A stretch of 5,411 nt of DNA, taken from assembly GCA_017428585.1 (NCBI GenBank), contig JAFRQN010000158.1:1-5411 (forward strand). Reading direction: 5' to 3'. The DNA is from Bacteroidota bacterium. Its GTDB lineage: Bacteria > Bacteroidota > Ignavibacteria > Kapaibacteriales > UBA2268. The position numbers and the translations under genes were made by a program. The notes under the pieces are model-generated. The model saw nothing but the letters and a program-made list of their open reading frames with translations. It searched no databases and was not told where the DNA came from. This document shows, piece after piece, positions 1 to 5,411 of this stretch. Each line of letters starts with the position of its first letter. The stretch's first letter is position 1.

Positions 1-476
1 ATACGTTCCGCATAAGATACAATAGAACCAATAAAATTAGACGCTGTTTCAGGATTAACGTCCAATGATGCAAATCCAGACAATAAGCTGTCAGCTATGC
101 TGACAAACGAACTGTCCAATTTTTTTAAAAGAGGAATAATAGAAATATAAGGATATTCATCTGGAAATTCTGAAACCAAAACAACCTGTATCACTGCATA
201 TAAAGCAAAGATTTTTGCCCGACCGTCAATATTCCTAAAATTAAAATCTTTTATAGAAACAGCATTAGTTTCCTCCAAATCTTTCCAGATTTCTTTTACA
301 AAAATAAAATTGCGGAGAGTGCAAAAGACTGTTTCCGATATAAATCTTCTGTCTTTGCTGCCGATATATTTTTTTGAACGCAGATATTCAGAGGTCAACC
401 TATCGCTCGGCGATGTGTTTTTATCAATAATGGACAATAATTGTCCGCAATGTTCCAATAAAGTTAAAAGCTGCAA
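1..476 (-). CDS. RsmB/NOP-family RNA (cytosine-5) methyltransferase, N-terminal part (partial at left edge)
   Basis: The minus strand is open without a stop from 506 to the left edge; reading from TTG at 476 gives 158 residues. The segment S-P-S-D-R-L-T-S-E-Y-L-R (about residues 21-32), followed by K-Y-I-G-S-K-D-R-R-F-I-S-E-T-V-F and then T-L-R-N, matches the start of the NusB-like N-terminal RNA-binding domain of RsmB/NOP (Sun/Fmu) SAM-dependent 23S/16S rRNA m5C methyltransferases. That family usually has P-A-D-R followed by a G-S-[KR]-D-R-x-F-[IV]-x-E-T-[VF] block. The SAM-binding domain and the two catalytic cysteines would lie left of the window and cannot be checked. There is no in-frame ATG. 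TTG 476 is preceded by AGAAGGA at 7 nt. Alternatively an ATG at 510 reads ATG AAA AAA TAA and would join this frame if one A of the six-A run were removed. It lies downstream of lpxK on the same strand, 120 bases away (86 to the ATG), possibly in one transcript. Confidence 0.75.
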   Translation of the reverse strand, partial: MQLLTLLEHCGQLLSIIDKNTSPSDRLTSEYLRSKKYIGSKDRRFISETVFCTLRNFIFVKEIWKDLEETNAVSIKDFNFRNIDGRAKIFALYAVIQVVLVSEFPDEYPYISIIPLLKKLDSSFVSIADSLLSGFASLDVNPETASNFIGSIVSYAER

Positions 477-596
477 AATAAGTTCCTTCTTTTTGCCTTT
501 ATTTTTTCATTCTGATATATAAATGAAAAAAATAATAATCTTATTAATTATATTTTATTAAAATAAGTAAATAAAATCAAAATACAAATAAAAAAA
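477..596. other. AT-rich spacer between lpxK and the RsmB-like gene
   Basis: This 120-base spacer contains the candidate ATG at 508-510 with its run of six A, the SD-like AGAAGGA, and otherwise A/T-rich sequence. No terminator hairpin is visible after lpxK, so readthrough into the RsmB-like gene is plausible. Confidence 0.5.
484..490 (-). promoter_or_regulatory. Possible Shine-Dalgarno supporting a TTG start at 476
   Basis: On the minus strand AGAAGGA ends 7 bases before TTG 476, good spacing for a ribosome binding site. None of the other genes in the window has an obvious Shine-Dalgarno, and the motif is purine-rich sequence that could equally be Lys-Lys-Glu codons of a longer protein starting at ATG 510. 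It is therefore weak evidence for the TTG start. Confidence 0.3.
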
Positions 597-1565
597 CTAT
601 ATTTTTTTATAACTAAAGTCTAAAGGAAATACAACTATATTATTAATATTATTTTCTTTAAATAGATTGATAAACGATTTTAACTTCACAGCATCTTTTT
701 CAGTCGCAGCAATAATATTGGAATTATTCTGCTCTGCCAATTTGATAATATAGTTAATACTATTTACAGTATAATTATAATGATCAGGATAGGATTTAGA
801 TGCAGCTATATTATAATCAGCATCAGAAAGCATAGAAAAAAATGATTGAGGATTTGCAATAGCAGAAACCGCAATTATCCTATTAGATTTATTAATGCTA
901 AATTCACTATTATCCATCAAATTATAGCTTTTGCCAAATTTGACGCTGCATTCATAAAACTGCTTGTTTTTTAATTCTTGATAGAGATTAGCAGAATCCG
1001 CTGCAGATTTAAATAATTCAAAATCAGCACCTTTTGTCAAACAAATAATATCAGCACGTTTTAATGATTTCAATGGTTCTCTTAAACGACCGAAAGGAAG
1101 AAGTTTTGGATTCAGAAGATTGTCCTTGGAAAGAAGAACAATATCATAATCACGATATAGACGCCTATGCTGAAAACCATCATCAACAATAATATAATCT
1201 ACATCAAAATTTTTAGATACAAATAAAGCAGCATCGCTTTTTGATGAATAAGCAACAACAGGGATATTGAATTTCTGAGCAATCAGATACATTTCATCAC
1301 CTCCTGCTTCAGCATCAGCTTTTATCTCAACACCATCAGACACTACCACCAAACCTTTGCTCTTTCTTTTATAGCCTCGACCTACAACAGCAGGCTTATA
1401 ACCTTTGTCCAACAATACTTGACAAAGTTTAATAACAGCAGGAGTTTTGCCTGTTCCTCCAACTGCCAAATTACCTATACTGATAACAGGCACGCTGCAT
1501 TTAACTATTTCAGCTTTATTGTTATCATATAGTTTATTGCGTCTATTTACTATAAAAGAATACAT
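597..1565 (-). CDS. lpxK: Tetraacyldisaccharide 4'-kinase (lipid A biosynthesis)
   Basis: LpxK transfers the ATP gamma-phosphate to the 4' position of the tetraacyl disaccharide 1-phosphate, making lipid IVA at the inner face of the inner membrane. In the 322 residues: V-I-S-I-G-N (27-32) leads into the P-loop G-G-T-G-K-T-P (36-42), then G-R-G-Y-K-R-K-S-K-G (62-71), the A-G-G-D-E block (87-91) that carries a conserved acidic residue in the family, V-D-D-G-F-Q-H-R-R-L (127-136, Walker B region), L-P-F-G-R-L-R-E-P (156-164), the Y-P-D-H-Y segment (259-263) with the conserved D-H, and A-T-E-K-D-A-V-K-L (287-295). All core motifs are present, so it should be active. Oddity: only about 26 residues precede V-I-S-I-G-N, fewer than usual, so the N-terminal membrane helix looks truncated. 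The same frame is open 14 codons further upstream, but no ATG, GTG or TTG occurs there. Its ATG is 17 nt after the methyltransferase stop, with no Shine-Dalgarno, so it is probably cotranscribed with that gene. Confidence 0.95.
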   Translation of the reverse strand: MYSFIVNRRNKLYDNNKAEIVKCSVPVISIGNLAVGGTGKTPAVIKLCQVLLDKGYKPAVVGRGYKRKSKGLVVVSDGVEIKADAEAGGDEMYLIAQKFNIPVVAYSSKSDAALFVSKNFDVDYIIVDDGFQHRRLYRDYDIVLLSKDNLLNPKLLPFGRLREPLKSLKRADIICLTKGADFELFKSAADSANLYQELKNKQFYECSVKFGKSYNLMDNSEFSINKSNRIIAVSAIANPQSFFSMLSDADYNIAASKSYPDHYNYTVNSINYIIKLAEQNNSNIIAATEKDAVKLKSFINLFKENNINNIVVFPLDFSYKKI

Positions 1566-1582
1566 ATAATAAACAATACAAT

Positions 1583-3829
1583 TTAACCAAAAATAGTTGT
1601 TTGATTATCTTCTGGGATTAAATGCCAACACCCATTAATTTCTGAACGTTCAGCAATAGTTTCAAGAACATTAAGCACATTCTGTTCATTAGGTGTAATG
1701 CCATTTTTCAGCAAAGGTAATATATTTAATACTATATCATCAAAGTTTACTTCTTTATGTTCACGCTCAGTACGACGCAAATAACTGATTAGATAATATT
1801 TTATTCTTAAATCAAGAGGAATATTTGTTTTAAACTTAGTATTAGATTTTATTTTATATTTTTCTGTTTTTTCATTGTAATCAAAATTACTGCTTAACAA
1901 AGAAGTAATATCAGAATATTCTTTACTTAATAGGTCAAGGAAGCCAAGTTCCAATCCTTTCAATATTAATTCATTATTAATCTGTTCTATTGTAGCACCA
2001 TCTTCTTTAGCAATAATACCTTCAATTGTTTGTAGAACGATTTCTGAGATATTCATACCTAAATTTGCCTTTAATATAGCTTTAGGAGAACGTACTTTTC
2101 TAAAACTAATTATTAACTCTCCAGACAAAACAGTATAAGGGTTTTGTCTTTTTTTGTAACTTGTTTGTCCATTTTTTTGAGAAACAGCTCCAACATATTC
2201 AAAACCACATCGTTCAGCTGTTTCTACGATTAGATGCCAAAATTCAGGATCTTTGTGAGCAAAAACAAAAGATAACCAGCGATCGAATTTTAATACTCGA
2301 TACATTTCCTCTATACTTTTAGATATAAGATTATTATATTGTTTTTTTGAGTGATTATGAGAGCCACCCTCTATTGCTTCTAAATCGTAATCTTTTAAAG
2401 TTACATCTAAATCCAACCACGAATTCCACATGACTGATAAATCAAGATAAGGAATTTTTGCACCATAAGGCGGATCGGTATAAATATAATCTATAGATTC
2501 AGTTTCAATAAAGTGCAAATTTGTAGAAGTATCTTTTCTATTTATTAAATTATTTATAGTTTCTGTATTTATTTTATCTTTTATTTCTTTTTTTGCTTTT
2601 ATTATTTTCTTAAAACGTAAATCTAAATATTTCTTAAAATCTAATTCTGTTGGTTCAGGAGCTATTCTATAACGATAATATCTAAAAGCAGAAGCATCTC
2701 CTGTAGAAGCAGATTTGGAATTATGATACGTTAAATTAAATCTTGTTACAAGTCCAGAAAACATCAATAAAAGTGTCTTTTGTATATTTTCGTTTTTTTG
2801 TTTTTTTATAAAATATTTTAATGTAACTAATTCTGCTAATTGCTTTTTAGAAAATAACTGTAAAACATTACCTACATCAGAACCCTTAGCCAAAGGTAAT
2901 GGTTTTGGTAATAAATTTTTATATTTAGATAATGCTTTTTTAATATCATTATTTGTTACAGGTTCATGATTAATATATTGTGTTTTTACCTCATTAAAAG
3001 CAGTTTCTAATTCCTCTAAATTAACAGGAGCAGCCAGTGCTTCCACCATAAATACTGCCATAGGATTAATATCTACATTAATAGCCTTTCGATTATTCAT
3101 CAAAGCCTCTATTGCAGTAACCCCAGTTCCACCAAAAGGATCGAGAACTACATCACCTTCTTGAGAAAAGTTTTTAATATATTCAGCAACTACATTCCAA
3201 CTTTGTCTTGTAAAATAACCATGTACCCCAAAATGCCGTTTAGCTGATTGCTTTTTTACTGGTAAACTTTTTAGTTGAGGACGAGTTAGATAATCAAAAG
3301 CATTATTTTTTTTAGGTTGAACATAAGAAATAATACTTTCTGTTTGAAAACTATCTATTGATATGCAGCTATATAAACGATCCCAATATAATTCTATATC
3401 TTTTAAATCAAATGATAATATTGAATTATTAGGATTATCTGTTCTATATAAAACAAACCTTAAACCATTACATAAAACAAAATATTTACTTCGTATTTCC
3501 TGATTAACTGCATACAAATATGCCTGTTGGATATATTCTTCCTTTGTAATATCTTTATTTGGTGCTTTCGCTTCTAATATAAAAGCATAGTTGCCACCTA
3601 TTTTTATAGCATAATCTGCATGTAGATTGTTATATTGTTTTTTCCCTATTTTTGTAGGATATTTCAAAGATTTTTCATATTTAATATTATTTACCTTTGA
3701 ATATCCTAAAGCATCAAGAATAGGATCTATAATTAATTCTCTTATACTTTCCTCATTATAGTCTAAATTCTTTTCTATTTCTTCAAAATCTAAACCCTCA
3801 AAAATATCAATTATATTTGCTTTATTCAT
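1583..3829 (-). CDS. HsdR-N-like PD-(D/E)xK nuclease domain fused to a DNA N6-adenine/N4-cytosine methyltransferase (putative single-chain restriction-modification enzyme)
   Basis: 748 residues, cytoplasmic, no signal peptide. Residues about 20-135 resemble the N-terminal domain of type I restriction subunit HsdR: E-E-S-I-R-E-L-I-I-D-P-I-L-D-A-L-G-Y (26-43), then H-A-D-Y-A-I with D72, I-L-E-A-K-A-P with E86 and K88, and Q102 in Q-A-Y-L-Y-A. This is a complete D...ExK nuclease signature followed by the Q motif. Residues about 195-580 are a methyltransferase: Y-F-T-R-Q-S-W-N-V-V (205-214), motif I V-L-D-P-F-G-G-T-G (228-236), motif II I-N-V-D-I-N-P (250-256), and motif IV T-D-P-P-Y-G (451-456). 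Motif I precedes motif IV with about 215 residues between, an alpha-class-like order in which the insert may hold target recognition; DPPY fits an amino-methyltransferase, more often N6-adenine. Residues 580-748 form an unassigned helical extension. There are no helicase motifs, so it is not HsdR itself. ATG 3829 is chosen because it is the first in-frame start and a -7-like box lies 28 bases upstream. GC is lower than in neighbouring genes, suggesting acquisition. An orphan methyltransferase with an inactive nuclease domain is the main alternative. Confidence 0.85.
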   Translation of the reverse strand: MNKANIIDIFEGLDFEEIEKNLDYNEESIRELIIDPILDALGYSKVNNIKYEKSLKYPTKIGKKQYNNLHADYAIKIGGNYAFILEAKAPNKDITKEEYIQQAYLYAVNQEIRSKYFVLCNGLRFVLYRTDNPNNSILSFDLKDIELYWDRLYSCISIDSFQTESIISYVQPKKNNAFDYLTRPQLKSLPVKKQSAKRHFGVHGYFTRQSWNVVAEYIKNFSQEGDVVLDPFGGTGVTAIEALMNNRKAINVDINPMAVFMVEALAAPVNLEELETAFNEVKTQYINHEPVTNNDIKKALSKYKNLLPKPLPLAKGSDVGNVLQLFSKKQLAELVTLKYFIKKQKNENIQKTLLLMFSGLVTRFNLTYHNSKSASTGDASAFRYYRYRIAPEPTELDFKKYLDLRFKKIIKAKKEIKDKINTETINNLINRKDTSTNLHFIETESIDYIYTDPPYGAKIPYLDLSVMWNSWLDLDVTLKDYDLEAIEGGSHNHSKKQYNNLISKSIEEMYRVLKFDRWLSFVFAHKDPEFWHLIVETAERCGFEYVGAVSQKNGQTSYKKRQNPYTVLSGELIISFRKVRSPKAILKANLGMNISEIVLQTIEGIIAKEDGATIEQINNELILKGLELGFLDLLSKEYSDITSLLSSNFDYNEKTEKYKIKSNTKFKTNIPLDLRIKYYLISYLRRTEREHKEVNFDDIVLNILPLLKNGITPNEQNVLNVLETIAERSEINGCWHLIPEDNQTTIFG

Positions 3830-3857
3830 AATACCACACTAAAATATTAATCATCTA

Positions 3858-3865
3858 CAAATATA
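3858..3865 (-). promoter_or_regulatory. Candidate -7 box for the nuclease-methyltransferase/lpxK transcript
   Basis: On the minus strand TATATTTG matches TAnnTTTG and ends 28 bases before the ATG at 3829. A clear TTTG at the expected -33 distance is missing; only TATG-like sequence lies near 3887-3890. The call therefore rests on the -7 box and its position. Confidence 0.35.
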
Positions 3866-3926
3866 ACAAATATTATAATAATATTGCATAAAAATTAAAA
3901 TTAATCAGATTTGAAAGTATATCGTT

Positions 3927-3957
3927 TTTGAATAAATTAAATAAAATATTATTTTTG
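3927..3957 (+). promoter_or_regulatory. Bacteroidota-type promoter of the acyltransferase gene
   Basis: TTTG at 3927-3930 and TATTTTTG at 3950-3957 match the -33 (TTTG) and -7 (TAnnTTTG) consensus of the primary sigma factor of Bacteroidota, with a 19-base spacer, within the usual range. The -7 box ends 36 bases before the ATG at 3994. AT-rich DNA gives chance hits, but both boxes match fully at correct spacing. Confidence 0.6.
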
Positions 3958-3993
3958 TAAAATTATAATTGATTATAAAAATAAATATTTGAT

Positions 3994-4917
3994 ATGAGCA
4001 AAAGATATACAAAGAATTTTTTCGATTTTATCGTTACTATTTTTGTATTATTAGTAAAAATTATTCTTGCTGTAGTTCCACTTAAAATAAACAGGATAAT
4101 ATTCAAATGGATAGGTTCTTTTGGGTATATTATTTCAAAAAAACGCAGGGAAACAGCACTGGAAAATCTACGTTACGCTTTCCCTGAATATACAGAAGAA
4201 CAAAGACGCCTTATAGCAAAACAATCATTTCAGAATTTAATGATTACTATGGGCGAATTGTTTATAATGCATAGAATGTCTGACGAAAAATTAAAAGAAA
4301 TAGTAAAATTCAAAAATCTTGATGTTGTAGAAAAAGCAAAAGCAAAAAATAAAAGTATTTTATTTTTGTCAGCACACTATGGCAACTGGGAATTATTAGC
4401 ATATTCCGTTGGATATTTTACCCAAACACCACTGACTATAGTTGTCAAGCCACAAAGCAACAAATATTTAGACAAGATATTAAATAAAATAAGAACATAT
4501 AGAAATAATAAAGTTGTATCGATGTATTCTGCGGCAAAGGTAATTGTTGAACAGGCACAATCAAATGGCGCGGTAGCTTTGCTGGCTGATCAATCAGCAA
4601 CCAAAGACAAAGACGTATTTGTAGATTTCTTCAATAGACCTGCCGCAACATATAAAGTTGTTGCTAAATTAGCATTGCGTTTTGGAATAACAATTATAAC
4701 AACACATATTTCACGTCAGCCAGATATGAATTATGTAATAGATTTTAAGGAACTTGATTATTCTGATTTAAGCAATACACAAGACGATATAAAAGAATTA
4801 ACACAAAGACATGTAAAGGCAATAGAAGATGTAATAAGAACCAACCCTGGACAATGGACATGGATGCATCATAGATGGAAACACACACCAAAAAGCAATC
4901 AAGGAAATAATATATAA
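3994..4917 (+). CDS. lpxL: LpxL/HtrB-family lipid A secondary acyltransferase
   Basis: This membrane-anchored enzyme family transfers a fatty acyl chain onto a hydroxyacyl chain of the Kdo-lipid A precursor at the cytoplasmic face of the inner membrane. The 307 residues match the usual length of about 300. An N-terminal hydrophobic helix spans about 10-30, followed by R-R-E-T-A-L-E-N-L-R (51-60), a region conserved in the family. The catalytic HX4E motif is S-A-H-Y-G-N-W-E (H128, E133). K-P-Q-S-N-K-Y-L-D (152-160) corresponds to the family's R-P-x-x-N-x-x-L-D block. L-L-A-D-Q-S (196-201), V-F-V-D-F-F-N-R-P-A-A-T (208-219) and the C-terminal G-Q-W-T-W-M-H-H-R-W-K (286-296) are all typical. The gene has its own -33/-7 promoter and a terminator 5 bases after its stop, so it is probably monocistronic. 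It diverges from the methyltransferase-lpxK unit. Which paralogue (lauroyl or myristoyl type, acyl chain length) cannot be told; the symbol denotes the family. Confidence 0.9.
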   Translation: MSKRYTKNFFDFIVTIFVLLVKIILAVVPLKINRIIFKWIGSFGYIISKKRRETALENLRYAFPEYTEEQRRLIAKQSFQNLMITMGELFIMHRMSDEKLKEIVKFKNLDVVEKAKAKNKSILFLSAHYGNWELLAYSVGYFTQTPLTIVVKPQSNKYLDKILNKIRTYRNNKVVSMYSAAKVIVEQAQSNGAVALLADQSATKDKDVFVDFFNRPAATYKVVAKLALRFGITIITTHISRQPDMNYVIDFKELDYSDLSNTQDDIKELTQRHVKAIEDVIRTNPGQWTWMHHRWKHTPKSNQGNNI

Positions 4918-4922
4918 TTAAT

Positions 4923-4957
4923 AAAAAAAAACTCATCTTTAAGATGAGTTTTTTTTT
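4923..4957. terminator. Bidirectional intrinsic terminator between convergent genes
   Basis: A perfect inverted repeat: eight A (4923-4930), ACTCATCT (4931-4938), a 3-nt loop TTA (4939-4941), AGATGAGT (4942-4949), eight T (4950-4957). The core is an 8-bp stem extended to 16 bp by A:T pairing, with a U-tract in either direction. It sits 5 bases after the acyltransferase stop and 2 bases after the GWxTD stop, so it should end both transcripts. Confidence 0.9.
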
Positions 4958-4959
4958 AA

Positions 4960-5411
4960 CTAATATTTTTCTGTATCAGTAACACCTGTTACCATTTCAT
5001 ACCAATTATCATTATGGATATAACCGAAAGCTGTAGAATGGATAAGGTTATATACTCCCATACCATGCATATCAATAAAATAAAATTCACCGCCGCCGTC
5101 AATGCCTGTATAATACCATACATCATAAGCGTGTTTTGAAGGCGTAGCAGAATTTTTATCCATTTGATCTGGTTCGCCAAATTTGATATATACCTTGCCT
5201 CGATCAGTTTTCCAGCCATTCTGTTTTCCACCCCAGCTAAAATATGTATTTACATATTTAACTCTATCTCTAAATGTCTGTAATTCCTTGTTATATCCAG
5301 ATTTTTGGTCGGTATTCCTAACAAACCAAAATCTATACAAGAATCTTTGCTTTGCTTTCAGATCGGTTAAACGCTTCCAAGATTTAAGCTCTAAATTAGA
5401 CGCTACTATAG
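4960..5411 (-). CDS. GWxTD-domain protein, C-terminal part (partial at right edge)
   Basis: The minus-strand frame is open from the right edge to the TAG at 4960-4962, giving the last 149 residues; the N-terminus, where any signal peptide would be, lies outside. The signature G-W-K-T-D-R-G-K-V-Y-I-K-F-G-E-P-D (65-81) defines the GWxTD domain, a family of unknown biochemical function found in Bacteroidota and related phyla. Supporting family features are F-L-Y-R-F-W-F-V-R-N-T-D (23-34, like the usual FW..RDP segment), F-R-D-R-V-K-Y-V-N-T-Y-F (46-57, like the family's Rv.yan..F stretch), Y-D-V-W-Y-Y (95-100) and F-Y-F-I-D (109-113). A TTG at 5340 could be read as a start, but it falls inside the conserved block and coding continues upstream, so it is not the start. 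It is convergent with the acyltransferase and shares its terminator. Family members are often secreted or membrane-attached; that cannot be seen here. Confidence 0.9.
   Translation of the reverse strand, partial: IVASNLELKSWKRLTDLKAKQRFLYRFWFVRNTDQKSGYNKELQTFRDRVKYVNTYFSWGGKQNGWKTDRGKVYIKFGEPDQMDKNSATPSKHAYDVWYYTGIDGGGEFYFIDMHGMGVYNLIHSTAFGYIHNDNWYEMVTGVTDTEKY

Larger units (their letters stand above)
3830..3993. other. Divergent intergenic promoter region
   Basis: A 164-base, very AT-rich gap lies between the divergent starts of the nuclease-methyltransferase (minus) and the acyltransferase (plus). It carries one convincing Bacteroidota-type promoter facing right and a weaker -7-like box facing left. 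No tRNA, small RNA, palindromic operator or repeat is evident. Confidence 0.7.

Noticed and set aside
310..522. 70-residue plus-strand ORF
   Set aside because: It lies antisense to the RsmB-like frame, which carries clear family motifs, and its own product has no recognisable domain; it is a shadow.
558..588. TTTG-N19-TATTTTAA as a promoter for the RsmB-like gene (minus)
   Set aside because: The spacing is right but the -7 box has two mismatches to TAnnTTTG, including the G, in almost pure A/T sequence where chance matches are expected.
1583..3829. Type I HsdR subunit or BREX PglX
   Set aside because: There are no DEAD-box helicase motifs as in HsdR, and the length and motif layout do not fit PglX, which is typically much longer; the methylase motifs define it better as a nuclease-methylase fusion.
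4745..4936. 63-residue minus-strand hydrophobic ORF
   Set aside because: It is antisense to the conserved C-terminus of the acyltransferase and runs into the terminator; its hydrophobicity comes from the complementary AT-rich codons.
4989..5231. 80-residue minus-strand ORF
   Set aside because: It is an alternative frame within the GWxTD gene, whose own frame has the full signature.
5338..5340. TTG as start of a 126-residue GWxTD protein
   Set aside because: The frame continues open upstream to the window edge and the codon falls within the conserved F-L-Y-R-F-W block.
1..5411. CRISPR array, tRNA, rRNA, insertion sequence or integrase attachment site
   Set aside because: I saw no regularly spaced repeats, no cloverleaf-like sequence, no transposase motifs and no flanking direct repeats around the methyltransferase.

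Overview
The window is AT-rich DNA (GC mostly 13-42% per 60-base row, roughly 30% overall by eye) from a Gram-negative bacterium. It most likely belongs to the Bacteroidota/FCB side of the tree. Four observations support this: a GWxTD-domain protein, two lipid A genes, a Bacteroidota-style promoter (TTTG-N19-TATTTTTG) before one gene, and a general lack of Shine-Dalgarno sequences. The phylum is inferred; no marker gene in the window fixes genus or species.

Layout. Positions 1-476 (minus) hold the N-terminal part of an RsmB/NOP-type RNA m5C methyltransferase that runs off the left edge and has an ambiguous start. Positions 597-1565 (minus) are lpxK, the lipid A 4'-kinase. Positions 1583-3829 (minus) encode a 748-residue fusion of a type I HsdR-N-like PD-(D/E)xK nuclease domain to a DNA methyltransferase. 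A 164-base divergent promoter region follows. Positions 3994-4917 (plus) encode an LpxL/HtrB-family lipid A acyltransferase. A perfect 16-bp hairpin flanked by A and T tracts separates it from the convergent C-terminal part of a GWxTD-domain protein (4960-5411, minus), which runs off the right edge.

How the genes fit together. LpxK phosphorylates the tetraacyl disaccharide to lipid IVA, and the HtrB-family enzyme adds secondary acyl chains to lipid A precursors, so the two flank one pathway. Between them, and co-oriented with lpxK at a 17-base gap, sits the nuclease-methyltransferase. It looks like a single-chain restriction-modification or defence enzyme. Its coding region is more AT-rich than its neighbours in sampled rows, and lpxK appears N-terminally shortened exactly at the junction, which together suggest the gene was inserted into a lipid A locus. 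It is the most interesting item here. The domain fusion is seen directly; its activity and specificity are inferred.
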